In this document: positions 37,183 through 46,120 of the stretch, piece after piece
How the letters are laid out: each line of letters starts with the position of its first letter
How positions within the stretch are numbered: position 1 is the first letter of the stretch
DNA from: JAXMAZ01 sp046350115
GTDB lineage: Bacteria; Planctomycetota; Planctomycetia; Gemmatales; Gemmataceae
Reading direction: 5' to 3'
Assembly: GCA_046350115.1 (NCBI GenBank)
Contig: JAXMAZ010000002.1
Span: 310,001-374,000, forward strand
DNA length: 64,000 bases
Notes under the pieces: model-generated
Seen by the model: the letters and a program-made list of their open reading frames with translations, nothing else
What the model was told of the DNA's origin: nothing
The model's database searches: none
Program-made: the position numbers and the translations under genes

Positions 37183-37206
37183 AGTTACGGCGAGTCGGCG
37201 ATCCTG

Positions 37207-37227
37207 TTTGCACCCCGGCTTGCACCC
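37207..37227 (+). repeat. Left putative arm-type recombinase site
   Basis: A 21-base sequence identical to 53488-53508. It contains two direct copies of TTGCACCC separated by CGGC. Here it lies 24 bp inside the left core repeat and is followed by an inverted partial copy (GGGGTGC). Paired short direct repeats near both ends of an element are what arm-binding sites of tyrosine recombinases look like. Confidence 0.55.
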
Positions 37228-37257
37228 GGGGTGCTGCTCTTGGTACGGGGCAAGCGG

Positions 37258-37824
37258 CTACTTCTTCGAGGCTGCGGCGAGCCGGGTCTCGCCTCCCCGC
37301 ACCAGCCGGACGCTCAGCCCAGAGTTCGGACCGGCCGGCACCCCTAGGGCGGTGTCCACCCCCTTGTTCCACCGCAGGTCGGCCAACAGCCCGGCCGCAT
37401 TCACCCGGGTGCCGATCTTGGCCTCTGATTCCGGCCGCGGGCTGCTCACGGGCTTGGCCCGGTACACTTCTACCTCGGCCGCCGGCCCGGCCTCGGCCGC
37501 CAACCGGCAGACCGCCCGGCAGTAGAACCGGTTGTACTCCCCTTCGGCCAAGGTAGCGGCAGCGGTAGCCGGCACACGACGCTCTCTGGTAACCCCGCTT
37601 CGGGTGTACGACTCGGTGTCCGAAAGCCTCCCACCCTCCCGCAGCTGGGCTTCAAGCCAGCCCGGTTCATGGGCAGTCAGGGCCTCGGCCAAGAGCCGCG
37701 GATAGTCCCGGCGGCCGGCGTCTGACAGCCGGTCGCTCAGGTACAGGGTGCCGGACGCCATATCGCAGTCTAGTTCCTCCGCCATCAGGGCGCGCGTCCG
37801 CGGGATCAGATCCTCGAACTGCAT
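37258..37824 (-). CDS. Hypothetical element-borne protein
   Basis: Predicted protein of 188 residues. The ATG at 37824 is chosen for its GGAAGGAG upstream. It starts MQFEDLIPRTRALMAEELDC and contains DTESYTRSGVTRERRVPATA, then YNRFYCRAVCRLAAEAG. It has a compact N-terminal helical part and a C-terminus rich in Arg and Gly. No known family. It reads outward toward attL and ends 31 bp from the left arm-type site. Confidence 0.65.
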   Translation of the reverse strand: MQFEDLIPRTRALMAEELDCDMASGTLYLSDRLSDAGRRDYPRLLAEALTAHEPGWLEAQLREGGRLSDTESYTRSGVTRERRVPATAAATLAEGEYNRFYCRAVCRLAAEAGPAAEVEVYRAKPVSSPRPESEAKIGTRVNAAGLLADLRWNKGVDTALGVPAGPNSGLSVRLVRGGETRLAAASKK

Positions 37825-38006
37825 GGCGGTCTCCTTCCGGGGCGAGTAGTGGGTATGCTTCTCCGGCATGCTATCCACACTCGGTCGGCCGAACGAGGCG
37901 CGTTGCAGAAGGTGCTAACGGCGATGGTGGCGACTACACCGACGGCTGACGGTGACCGATGCTGGCTGCCGGTTGCAGTATCACTTATGGCCAAGGTAGC
38001 TCAGGC

Positions 38007-38786
38007 CTAGCCGCCAGTGGGATCGACCGATGCGATGACGGGAAGGCTTTTTGCGGCGGACCGGCGCGCCATCTCTTCTTCGTAAGGCCTAACTAGATTG
38101 GTCACCTCGTCCAGCTTTCGCTGTGCTGCCGCGAGATTCTTGTCATCCGCGGCTCCCTTCTGATTACCCTCCGCAGCCTTGGCCGCTTGGTCCGCCTGAA
38201 GCTGCAGTACGGCCGCATGTTGTGCGGCGATGTCCTTCCGACCTTGGGTCACGAGCCACTCAAGATCGGTGTCGGACGGCCACTTGTGGCCGTCGAACCC
38301 CATGCTGGCGAAGGCATTGAACAACTTGACGTGTAAGTGGCGTGCGAAGTCGGTGTTGAGGGTAGCGACCCGCTTGTCGGCCAAAAACTTCGCGACAATC
38401 TCCGGATCCGTCGGGATTTCTAACTGATGGAGAGAGTCAAGACGCACGCAGAAGCGGCCGTTACCAAGTTCGTTTAAGTGACCGAGGTAAAACACATCCG
38501 GGGAGGTAAGGCCGTCTCGCGCACCAGTGATGAACGTGAGTACGTCATCGAAACTCGCGATCCCCTTCGGCTGGGATTCGGGGTACTTAGCAATTCCGGC
38601 AACGGTGACGTGCTTCTTGTGGGCAATGGCACAGGGCCGCGAGACCACAACACAGAATTCGAAGGGCGCCTGGTGGGCGACAACCTTCTCAGTCCAGGCG
38701 GCGCGGGTAATAAAAAGGGGGACTCCTTTTAGGATATCCCCCTGAGTTAACGGAGCGGTAGCGACCGGCCTTTCAACGATCGGCAT
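38007..38786 (-). CDS. Third gene of the coupled cassette; coiled-coil protein of unknown function
   Basis: Predicted protein of 259 residues from the ATG at 38786, which overlaps the previous gene by 14 bases. The N-terminal part reads APLTQGDILKGVPLFITRAA, then FEFCVVVSRPCAIAHKKHVT, a beta-rich domain with a VVVSRPCxIA block seen in various uncharacterised proteins. Residues 180-245 are a charged coiled coil (LQLQADQAAKAAEGNQKGAA; LAAAQRKLDEVTNLVRPYEE). No membrane segment. The overlap indicates production in fixed ratio with its partners. Confidence 0.7.
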   Translation of the reverse strand: MPIVERPVATAPLTQGDILKGVPLFITRAAWTEKVVAHQAPFEFCVVVSRPCAIAHKKHVTVAGIAKYPESQPKGIASFDDVLTFITGARDGLTSPDVFYLGHLNELGNGRFCVRLDSLHQLEIPTDPEIVAKFLADKRVATLNTDFARHLHVKLFNAFASMGFDGHKWPSDTDLEWLVTQGRKDIAAQHAAVLQLQADQAAKAAEGNQKGAADDKNLAAAQRKLDEVTNLVRPYEEEMARRSAAKSLPVIASVDPTGG

Positions 38787-39525
38787 GGGTGGCTTCGGTA
38801 TAGTCCTTCAGAGCCTCCAGCACGCGGGCGCGTTCCGGCGTCCACCAGTGCTCGACCGGCTCGTAAATGTCGTCCGCGACAGGGTAGACCGTCTTAGCCT
38901 CGGGCGCGGCCGACTTGGCCGCGGCTGGCTTCGTCTGTGTCTTACCGCTGCACTCGCCCTGGAGCAAGTTTACACCGTGGTGCCCGCATTCGTGAAGGAC
39001 AGCCCAGCGCCGCTCGGGCAGGCACACCGGTCGGGAGATTTCGTCGCGTTCCATCGCCCGCAGCCATTGCACCAAGACGGCCACGACGCGGGCGTGCACC
39101 GAGAACAGTTCGCGTCGGGTGTGGGCAAGAGCCTTGCATCGCACCTTGGACACGATGTCGAGGTCGAAACCCGTTGTTCTCTCGTCTTCGCAGGTGGGCT
39201 CGGTCGCCGTCTCCCTCCGCACACACCCGCTGTAAAACGTGGAGGGTTTTACCCGCGTCTTGCCGCTGCCGCACGGCAAGGCCGCCAGCGCGGTCGAGGA
39301 GTGGGCAGGGGGCGGCGAAAGAGGAAGGCCGGCCGAGCGAGCGCCGATGCCGTAGTCGGCCAGCAGCGCCTTCGAGCCGAAGTCTGCGTCCTGATAGCCG
39401 ACGGCTGTGGTCATGCCGTAGCCCGGCGAAACGCCCATGCGCGTGCAAGTCTCGTAACCGCTCAGGCGGTTCTTCACGCCGTAAGCGATCATCGGGAACG
39501 GGGTAGTCGTTACGGTGTCCGTCAT
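38773..39525 (-). CDS. Second gene of the coupled cassette; Cys-rich protein with HECGHH motif
   Basis: Predicted protein of 250 residues whose ATG overlaps the upstream stop as ATGA. It has scattered cysteines (TFYSGCVRRETATEPTCEDE; VCLPERRWAVLHECGHHGVN), the last including HECGH, which formally fits HExxH. Whether it is a metalloprotease or a zinc-binding fold is open. A long ORF on the opposite strand (38785-39651) is a shadow. No family recognised. Confidence 0.6.
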   Translation of the reverse strand: MTDTVTTTPFPMIAYGVKNRLSGYETCTRMGVSPGYGMTTAVGYQDADFGSKALLADYGIGARSAGLPLSPPPAHSSTALAALPCGSGKTRVKPSTFYSGCVRRETATEPTCEDERTTGFDLDIVSKVRCKALAHTRRELFSVHARVVAVLVQWLRAMERDEISRPVCLPERRWAVLHECGHHGVNLLQGECSGKTQTKPAAAKSAAPEAKTVYPVADDIYEPVEHWWTPERARVLEALKDYTEATHADR

Positions 39526-40193
39526 GCCTCACCTCGGTCGAGGATCAGGCCCACCAGCCGCTGCGCCTCGTTCGAGGCATCCTGCCACCGGCCCAAGAGC
39601 TCACCAATTCTCGCCACCGCATCCTCGCCGGGGCCGATGTCGGCGTGGTAGTTGAACAGCATCTGCAGGAACTGCTCCGTCACGCCGTCGCGGAGGTGCG
39701 ACGTGATCGGCCGGATGTCGAGCTTCAGCCGAAAGCCGAGCGTGTCCTTGCTGAGGTATGCGCCGTACTGGCAGTCGGAGGAGCTGAACTCGCGGTAGAG
39801 GGGTGACTCCTCCCGAAAGAACAACCGCCGCGCGAGCCGCCGCACGCCGTCGTCGTCTTCCGGCTTTGCGTGCCATGTGAAGTTCAACCCGATGGCCCGG
39901 AACGGCGTGTGTGGGAGCGTTTCAACCAGCCGTCCCACCTTCTCAGCGATCAGCTGTTCGGGCTTCGCTTCCCGAGGGGAGGGAACGAACTGAAGGTTCT
40001 CGGGGGTGACGATCAGTGTGTACCGGGGCGCGACCACCTGGACCAGGGCATCGGTGAATATGGACCCGGAGTTGTGCGGCAGCTCGTCTTCGCCGAGCAA
40101 CCCGGTCCGAACGAGCCAGACGTGGCTGACGACGGAGGGGTTGAAGACGTTGGCCACGACGACCACGGTCGATGCGGCAAGATCCCTTTGCAT
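39522..40193 (-). CDS. First gene of the coupled cassette; hypothetical protein
   Basis: Predicted protein of 223 residues. The ATG at 40193 (MQRDLAASTVVVVANVFNPS) is preferred over an upstream in-frame start at 40295. The fold looks alpha/beta: VWLVRTGLLGEDELPHNSGS, RYTLIVTPENLQFVPSP, PFRAIGLNFTWHAKPEDDDG, LGFRLKLDIRPITSHLRDGV. The layout is loosely reminiscent of TIGR04255-like hypothetical proteins, but I cannot confirm this. It leads a tight three-gene operon. Confidence 0.65.
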   Translation of the reverse strand: MQRDLAASTVVVVANVFNPSVVSHVWLVRTGLLGEDELPHNSGSIFTDALVQVVAPRYTLIVTPENLQFVPSPREAKPEQLIAEKVGRLVETLPHTPFRAIGLNFTWHAKPEDDDGVRRLARRLFFREESPLYREFSSSDCQYGAYLSKDTLGFRLKLDIRPITSHLRDGVTEQFLQMLFNYHADIGPGEDAVARIGELLGRWQDASNEAQRLVGLILDRGEA

Positions 40194-40315
40194 TGCACCT
40201 GGTTCTCTCGTTACCCCAATCTGCCTTGGACACGCTTCCGCAACACCGATTGTTCCCCTCCCCCTCGTTTTGCCGGATCGGTAAAAAACCGACAATTGTA
40301 AAAATCGGGCAGTTC

Positions 40316-40347
40316 GGTGTCAATCCCTGCCCGGCTCTACTGAGTTA
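40316..40347 (+). repeat. Diverged third att-like half-site with hairpin
   Basis: This 32-base sequence aligns with the attL end: the shared blocks are GGT, CAA, TCCCT, CC, GG and an exact TACTGAGTTA (about 26 of 32 positions with small gaps), in the same orientation. It overlaps a 7-bp inverted repeat (CGGGCAG 40306-40312, CTGCCCG 40327-40333). It brackets the 188-residue gene and the three-gene cassette against attL. The surrounding 40194-40663 (about 470 bp) holds no gene. Confidence 0.5.
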
Positions 40348-40663
40348 ATTGTAAGTCGCGGAAGCGGTTGCGGCAACGACGCCGAGTCAAGTTGTTGCGT
40401 GCGAAGCGTTTGTGCCGGTCGTGTCGCATGCGCTGTAGGCGCAGAAACGGTCGCCCGGCAAGTGTCGGATTTGCTTAATAGGGCAGTTACGGGGGCTGCT
40501 CAGACTACCGTTGGCTCTGGACAAGTACAGCTCAAGGTCCAGCCAGTAGCAACTGCGGACAGTCTGCTCGCCTACAGCGAATGTACGGCCCGACTGTATA
40601 CGCCCCTTCCGCCGCCGTCCCGGGCGGGTACAGTCGGATGCCCGAACGTAACAGGGGATGGGG

Positions 40664-41155
40664 ATGGGAATCGCCGTCACGGACCTGTTCGACGCGATCG
40701 ACCGGAGCCTGGACAAGCCGACTGACCCCGCCGACTCCTGGCCGCCGGCCGACACGCAGCGGCTGCTCGAGCAGCTCAGCGAGGCGTACCTCGCGGCCGA
40801 CGCCGACGGCCGGGCCGCGATCCGGGCGTTCATCGCCGCGCGGGCGACGGGGGCGGACGTCTGGCTGATGTGGACGTGTGCCAGCCGGCTGGCCGAGCGG
40901 GTGGCCGGCCCAGACGCGGGGCCGGCGCTCCGCCTGGCCCTGGCCGCGGTGTCGGCCGACAACTGCAGCGCGGACTACCGGGACACCCTGGGGGTGCTGC
41001 TCAAGCTGTACGATCGGGCGGAGCGGGCGGGCGTCGACCCGGGGCCGGCGTTCGAGGCCGCGGCCGCCCTGTCGGCCGACACCCCGACCCCCGGCGGGTG
41101 CCCGTCGGTGGCCGGACTGATTCGCCAGGTGGGGGCTCGGGAGGTGCGCGGGTAG
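40664..41155 (+). CDS. Hypothetical helical protein
   Basis: Predicted protein of 163 residues. I chose the second ATG at 40664 (MGIAVTDLFDAIDRSLDKPT) over one six bases upstream; an AGGGGA lies before both. The protein is almost wholly helical (ADTQRLLEQLSEAYLAADAD; RAAIRAFIAARATGADVWLM; YRDTLGVLLKLYDRAERAGV). Strong GC3 bias supports coding. It is the only plus-strand gene in the left half of the element. Function unknown. Confidence 0.6.
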   Translation: MGIAVTDLFDAIDRSLDKPTDPADSWPPADTQRLLEQLSEAYLAADADGRAAIRAFIAARATGADVWLMWTCASRLAERVAGPDAGPALRLALAAVSADNCSADYRDTLGVLLKLYDRAERAGVDPGPAFEAAAALSADTPTPGGCPSVAGLIRQVGAREVRG

Positions 41156-41323
41156 CGACCGGCGGAGGGGTGACCCGTGCGGCTGGCGGAACACCGGTCG
41201 TGTGGCGGAAATCGCCACGCCAGCAACCGTGGTGGTAATCAACACGGATGGGTCGGTGCGTGATGATTTCCATCACGCACGGCGGGCGGTGTATGTCGGA
41301 AATCGTAATACACCGCTTGTCGG

Positions 41324-41620
41324 CTACCGGCGGCCGGCAGACTGGTACTCGGCCGAGTAGATGTTCACCGGGTCGTGGAATGGCACCCGGACCGGCGGCG
41401 GTGGGACCGGCAGCCGGCCGTGGGTGCGGAAGAACTCTAGCACCCCAATCAGCTCCCCAATCTGCTCCCGGGAGGTGATGGTCGCCCCGATCAGGCGGAG
41501 GGCGACCGGCCCGTCCGTCGGGTCCAGGTGGACCGACACCTCGTAGGCCAGCAGCGACCCGCCTTGGGTCGTGAAGGCGGCCGTGCGGAAGGCGGCCTTG
41601 GACTTCGAGAGCTGCAGCAT
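41324..41620 (-). CDS. Small hypothetical element protein
   Basis: Predicted protein of 98 residues from the ATG at 41620, with AGGTG upstream. It reads MLQLSKSKAAFRTAAFTTQG, then AYEVSVHLDPTDGPVALRLI, GATITSREQIGELIGVLEFF and VNIYSAEYQSAGRR. It follows the 489-residue structural-type gene by 51 bp, so it is likely cotranscribed. No known family. Confidence 0.6.
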   Translation of the reverse strand: MLQLSKSKAAFRTAAFTTQGGSLLAYEVSVHLDPTDGPVALRLIGATITSREQIGELIGVLEFFRTHGRLPVPPPPVRVPFHDPVNIYSAEYQSAGRR

Positions 41621-41671
41621 CGGCGCACCTGGAACAGGGTGAAGGACACCGGTGAACGCGGGTGGCCTTGG

Positions 41672-43141
41672 CTACCACCCGCCGATGAGCGGGGCGATCG
41701 GGTCCCAGTCGGCCTCCCGGTCCATGTCGAACACCCGCACCCGGGGCACCCGGCCGACCAGGATGAGGGCGGTGGCCGGGTTGGACTCACCGGCCCCGGC
41801 CCCCTCCGTGCTGGTCAGCTTGAACCGGAAGTAGTCCCAGCCGACGTACCCGGAGGTCGGGGTGTAGGTGAAGCTGCCGTCGGCGGCGATCGCCACCGAC
41901 CCGTGGAGCGGCGATCCGCCACTGGCCAGGGCGGCGGTGGTGCCGCGGAGCCGGCGGCCGTCGGCGGTCAGCAGGCCGCGGTCCTTGGCCACCACGAACG
42001 GTTGGTCCTGGCGGCCGGCGTACCACACGTGCCGCGGCCACGGCCGGTTGGCCCCGGCGTCGATGATCGGCTCGCTGACCGACACCGGTGGATTCTTGAG
42101 CGAGGCCGGGTCGGTCCCCGCCGGGACGAGCTTCCGGCCGCGGCCGTCCAGCAGGGCCGGCCCGTGCTCGGCACCGCCGCCGGCGACGATGCGGTGATGC
42201 CTGCCCTTGTCATCGAGGTAGTTCCACCCGACGTCCGTCAGGACCTTCCGCCACCGGGTGTACTGCTCCTGGCCGTGCTCGTCGACGAACACGCTCCGGT
42301 CGATCTCGATCTGGACGGTCACCTGCCAGTAGAAGGTGGTGCCGCCGACGGTCGGGGTGCGGGCCAGCACCCGCCGCTTGCCGGTCAGCTCGGTCAGCCG
42401 GGCCATCCCGGGCGGCACCCGCAGCGGGACGCTGTACCCGACCAGCAGGCCGGTGACCGGGCTGAAGACGGCGATCCGGTCCGGGTCCAGGGCGGCGGCC
42501 GGGAAGTCCGGGTCGGCCGCCAGCACCGTCTTCCGCAGGGTGCCGAGCGTGTACGGCCGGGCGTTGAGCGTGTCCTCGAACTGCTGGGTGAGGACCGGGT
42601 CGTAGGCCGCGTAGGCCACGTTCCGGGCGATGGTCAATGACCTGCGGCCGCGGTCGACGGCGACCCCGCCCTCGAACGGGTCCATCGCGCTGTTCGTCAG
42701 CACCATCCCGCGGACGTCGGCCGTCTCGTGCTTCTGGAAGCGGACCTTGCCGAACTCCACCTCCGGGATGTCGGCGGTCGGACTGTTGTCACTTTCATAA
42801 GTGACAGCCACTTCCCACGTCGTCGGGTCGTCGGCCAGCCGCCGCGGCTCGACCAGCGTCGCCCGCACGTCCGGGTCGGCCAGTTGGTAGCCGAGGGCCG
42901 GGTTGCCGGCGTCCACCAGCTCGGGCAGGTACCGTTCGTCGTCCGGCCGGTACCGCAGGCGGTACAGCCGCTCGCCGACCTGGGGCAGCCAGTACGCCCC
43001 GTCGAGGGTGGCGTACATGACGTCGAAGGCGGTGTCGAACGCCGAGTCGGTGCTGACCAGCCACACCTGGCGGAGCCGCTTGGCCCCGGCCACGGCGGCC
43101 GACCCCTCGTCCGGATTCGTGACGACGGCGCGGGTGATCAC
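41672..43141 (-). CDS. Large element protein with cadherin-like C-terminal domain, possible virion or surface protein
   Basis: Predicted protein of 489 residues from a GTG at 43141 with GAGAGGTG upstream. Residues 1-300 are mixed alpha/beta without a recognisable motif (VWLVSTDSAFDTAFDVMYAT; RNVAYAAYDPVLTQQFEDTL). Residues about 420-470 read GSVAIAADGSFTYTPTSGYV, then GWDYFRFKLTSTEG, a bacterial cadherin/Ig-like repeat. No signal peptide. Its place after the prohead-protease-like gene suggests a structural role. Confidence 0.65.
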   Translation of the reverse strand: MITRAVVTNPDEGSAAVAGAKRLRQVWLVSTDSAFDTAFDVMYATLDGAYWLPQVGERLYRLRYRPDDERYLPELVDAGNPALGYQLADPDVRATLVEPRRLADDPTTWEVAVTYESDNSPTADIPEVEFGKVRFQKHETADVRGMVLTNSAMDPFEGGVAVDRGRRSLTIARNVAYAAYDPVLTQQFEDTLNARPYTLGTLRKTVLAADPDFPAAALDPDRIAVFSPVTGLLVGYSVPLRVPPGMARLTELTGKRRVLARTPTVGGTTFYWQVTVQIEIDRSVFVDEHGQEQYTRWRKVLTDVGWNYLDDKGRHHRIVAGGGAEHGPALLDGRGRKLVPAGTDPASLKNPPVSVSEPIIDAGANRPWPRHVWYAGRQDQPFVVAKDRGLLTADGRRLRGTTAALASGGSPLHGSVAIAADGSFTYTPTSGYVGWDYFRFKLTSTEGAGAGESNPATALILVGRVPRVRVFDMDREADWDPIAPLIGGW

Positions 43142-43172
43142 GGAACACCTCTCATGCGTCTGAGGGGACTGG

Positions 43173-44268
43173 TCAGCGGTCGATCCGCACGAACCCGGTG
43201 GAGCCACCCGGGCGGGTGGTCAACGTCAGGGACAGCAGTTCCGCGTCCTCAATCCAGAACTCGTCTCGAACATGGCAGAAGGACGCCGTGTTCATGTCGA
43301 AGTCGGGGACGACCCCCAGGTACGGCAGGCGACCGCCGCCCGCCTCGCGGATGTGGGCCTGCGCCCCGGCCGCCGGGATGCAGGCGGACAACTCGAGCGC
43401 AACCTTTCCGTCGGCGATTACCAACGAACGGTCGCTGGTGCCCGCCACCGGGCCACGGTAGCCGTCGAGGTAGAGCGGAATCGGGCGCCGCGACCGAAGG
43501 CTCCGGGCGAAGCACCCACGCTGCAGAACCGGCAAGCCGGCGACGCTCGACCCCTTCGGGTGCCTTGGCGGCAGGATCGCGAGCGGACCTCGGGTGACCC
43601 GGTAGACCGCGACGGTGCCACGCAGGGCAAGCGACCGGCCGGCCTTTGGGGCGGGCGGCAGCGGCGCCCCCCCCCCGCGGGGTCGGCGGGGACGCGGGCC
43701 GGGACGGCTGAACCGGCCGCCGTGAGAGGATCCCGTCCACCGCCTCCCCGACGGATACCACGTCCGTGGCGTACAAAGCCGTCGGGTGCCATAGCGGAGG
43801 AAGACCCCGCCGCACCGTGATCCTGGGCAGCAGCACGAGCGACGTGGACAAGGCGTCCGGGTCTTCCTCCGCCAGGTTCAGGACGTACCCGCCCAGGTCA
43901 CCGAATGGGGTGGCTCGGCTGGACTTGGCGGTGTGCAGGTCAGCCCGGGCACGCCATACCGGCCCAGACTCATCCAGCCAGGCGTTCTTCGCCCGACCGA
44001 GGAACTTGCCGAGGTCGTCACCGGGAAAGTCCGGGTGTCCAAATCGTGAGCGGAGGCCACCCGGCGCCGCGTTCGTCAGCTTCACGATCTCCAGCAGGGC
44101 AGACCGGTCGAACGACCCTCGGTCACGAGTTTTGAAATCCCCCTCTTGCGCCAGCACAAAGCCGCGGATGACGCCCGCGGCCTTGTCGACCCGGACCGGG
44201 CGGGCGGCCGTGCTGCTCGACCGGAGCTGTTCGATGGACGGCGGTGGGCGAAGGTTGAGCATGATCAT
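43173..44268 (-). pseudogene. Prohead-protease-like gene, frame broken at a G10 tract
   Basis: The frame from the ATG at 44268 encodes AAGVIRGFVLAQEGDFKTRD, RSRFGHPDFPGDDLGKFLGR and DALSTSLVLLPRITVRRGLP, a prohead-protease (S78-like) pattern with His and Ser in place. At a run of ten G (minus strand, about 43667-43676) the frame is lost. The continuation, read with nine G, gives APLPPAPKAGRSLALRGTVA, VYRVTRGPLAILPPRHPKGS and, to the stop at 43173, HIREAGGGRLPYLGVVPDF and ELLSLTLTTRPGGSTGFVRI, which looks like a second related domain. A sequencing error, a null mutation and phase variation are all possible. Confidence 0.7.
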
Positions 44269-44312
44269 GTCCGGGACGGAGCGTGTGAATCGGGTCAGCG
44301 GGGACGATGTGA

Positions 44313-44852
44313 CTACGTCGCCTCCCAGGCCACTTGGATGCGGCCGGTGGCCGACTCGAAGACGGGCTTGAAGTCACTCAACTCCGCACACGTCAGCACC
44401 GACTGTTCCAGCTCATGTCGGCTCTCGGTGATCGCCCGGCGGACGCCGGCCGTGAACGCGAGCCGGGACTCGGTGTACCGGGACGTGCCGCTGCAGTACT
44501 GCTGCAGCCGGTAGTCCTCCGCGTCGATCCACCGCTGAACCGCCTGAAACTCCGGCGGCAGGGTGCTCCGCAATTGCCGCTCGGCCCGGTCGCGGGTCAG
44601 CTCGTGCTCCGACTTCGCCCGGTACAGCCGGTTGATCGCCTCGCGGTGCGCGGCCTGGGCGGCGGATAACTGTCGCGTCAGGGTGGCCACGGTGTCCGCG
44701 GCCGCCTCCACGTCCTGCTCCTCTCCGGGGAAACCTTCAGTCAGAGCGCGGAGTGCCTGCCGGCGCCGGGCGATGAAGGCGGCCCGGTCGGCCGGTTCGG
44801 CCGCGGGCCTGGTCGCTGGCTGCAGGAACTCGGGCAGGGCGGTCGGAATCAT
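44313..44852 (-). CDS. Coiled-coil element protein, possible scaffold
   Basis: Predicted protein of 179 residues from the ATG at 44852 (MIPTALPEFLQPATRPAAEP); a GTG 12 bases upstream is also possible. Residues 35-105 are a long charged coiled coil (DVEAAADTVATLTRQLSAAQ; YRAKSEHELTRDRAERQLRS). It ends 44 bp before the prohead-protease-like gene. Coiled-coil proteins beside phage proteases are often scaffolds, but that role is inferred. Confidence 0.6.
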   Translation of the reverse strand: MIPTALPEFLQPATRPAAEPADRAAFIARRRQALRALTEGFPGEEQDVEAAADTVATLTRQLSAAQAAHREAINRLYRAKSEHELTRDRAERQLRSTLPPEFQAVQRWIDAEDYRLQQYCSGTSRYTESRLAFTAGVRRAITESRHELEQSVLTCAELSDFKPVFESATGRIQVAWEAT

Positions 44853-44957
44853 GGCGGGGGCCACAAGGGGTGTAGGGGGTGGAAAGCCGCCGGCCCGGCA
44901 CTCGGAAGGTTTGGCAGGCCGCCCCTGCCGGTGCCGGACCGACGAGCAGGGGCGGTG

Positions 44958-45218
44958 TCAGGCGGTCCGGTACGCGGGCGGGGGAACCAGGACCTGGGTG
45001 CTCGGGCCGTCGCTCGGCGGGATGAAGCCGGCCTGGATCAGGGCGGTGCGGATCGCCGGCAGGTCGTCGGCCACGAACAGCATGACGCCGCCGACCCGCT
45101 GCTCCGGGACAAGTACGCCGGCCTTGATCGCCCGGCGGACGACGTGCTCCGGCAGTCGGAGCGAGACGGCGACCCGCGTGGCACTCAGGTACCTCGGGGT
45201 CACGGCGGTGTCGGACAT
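44958..45218 (-). CDS. Small DNA-binding protein (HTH)
   Basis: Predicted protein of 86 residues from the ATG at 45218, with GAGGTGAG upstream. A helix-turn-helix is seen in SATRVAVSLRLPEHVVRRAI, followed by KAGVLVPEQRVGGVMLFVAD, the layout of excisionase/MerR-like or DUF1580-like proteins. It lies at the edge of the candidate replication origin and could bind there. Confidence 0.65.
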   Translation of the reverse strand: MSDTAVTPRYLSATRVAVSLRLPEHVVRRAIKAGVLVPEQRVGGVMLFVADDLPAIRTALIQAGFIPPSDGPSTQVLVPPPAYRTA

Positions 45219-46120
45219 GGCTCACCTCGCGCTTGGCTTCGGCGTCGGGGCGGCAGGCTCCCGGCGTCTTCAGCCTTGCGCCGATCGCTCGGACGCGCAA
45301 CGGCAAACCGTAGGCGTTCCCGCTTGACGTCGCCGATTCCGTCCGCCGTCGGTCCGCTTGTGACGGATGCCTGCGCCGTGCGGCCGGACTGCCCGCTCCC
45401 GCCGTCCTGCCCTGCCCTGCCCTGGTCGGCCGCCGTCCTGGTCCGCTCCGCCCCTCTCCCTCCCCCGTCTGGGGAGAGGGTGCCCGCTGCCCTGGTGACG
45501 CCCTGGTGGCCAGCTCCGCCCGCCCTGGTCGGCCGCCGCTCCGCCCGCCCGCCCTGCCGACCAGGGCGAGCCGCTCCGCCCCGCCACCAGGGCGATCATC
45601 ACCTCGCCGACGACGCTTCCACCTCGCCGACGACGCTTCCGCCTCGCCGCATCCTCACCTCACCGACGAGCGATTGACTCGCCCCATACCTCACCTAAGC
45701 GACGATGGAATGCCCACCCCCTATGGGGGGTACACCCTTTCACTAGGGGAGGGGTGGACCGCTGTCGGAGCCGTCCGCAAAATATCCCGGGTTTTTGCAT
45801 TCATTTTTCCCCGGTCGGGCCGGGGGGCCGGGGTCGGACCCGCTCACCGCAAGGTGGCGCCGGTAGGTGGGATGCAATGGCGATGCGGTCGCGGTGGGTC
45901 AGTCGCGGGTACCGTCAGTACCGGTTCGATAGCGAGGATGAAGCGGGTCGGATCCTTGGGTTCGTCGCCGGTCGCTTCGATCCCGCCTGCCAAAAGGGGA
46001 TATGGCCCACTTTCGTCCGAACCGGCGCCGCGTCCGGCCCGCCGGCGTCCACCAGCGTCAGCACGAACGCCGCCCGCGGCGGGCGGGCGGCGGGGGTAGG
46101 TGCGGTGCTCATGGTGTTGC
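45219..46120. other. Gene-free region with 20-bp iterons: candidate replication origin
   Basis: About 900 bp without a credible gene. It contains two exact tandem copies of ACCTCGCCGACGACGCTTCC (45601-45620 and 45621-45640) and a third, diverged unit (45641-45660), then CACCGACGAG and TAAGCGACGATGG echoes, a GC palindrome (CCCCCTATGGGGGG, 45717-45730) and an A/T-rich patch (45779-45810). Before these are C-rich repeats, including two copies of CCCTGGTCGGCCGCCG. The order iterons, palindrome, A/T patch, next to a replication gene, is that of an origin. Confidence 0.5.

Noticed and set aside
38785..39651. 288-codon plus-strand ORF opposite cassette gene 2
   Set aside because: The minus frame is supported by ATGA coupling and gene overlaps; the plus frame has no motif or ribosome binding site.
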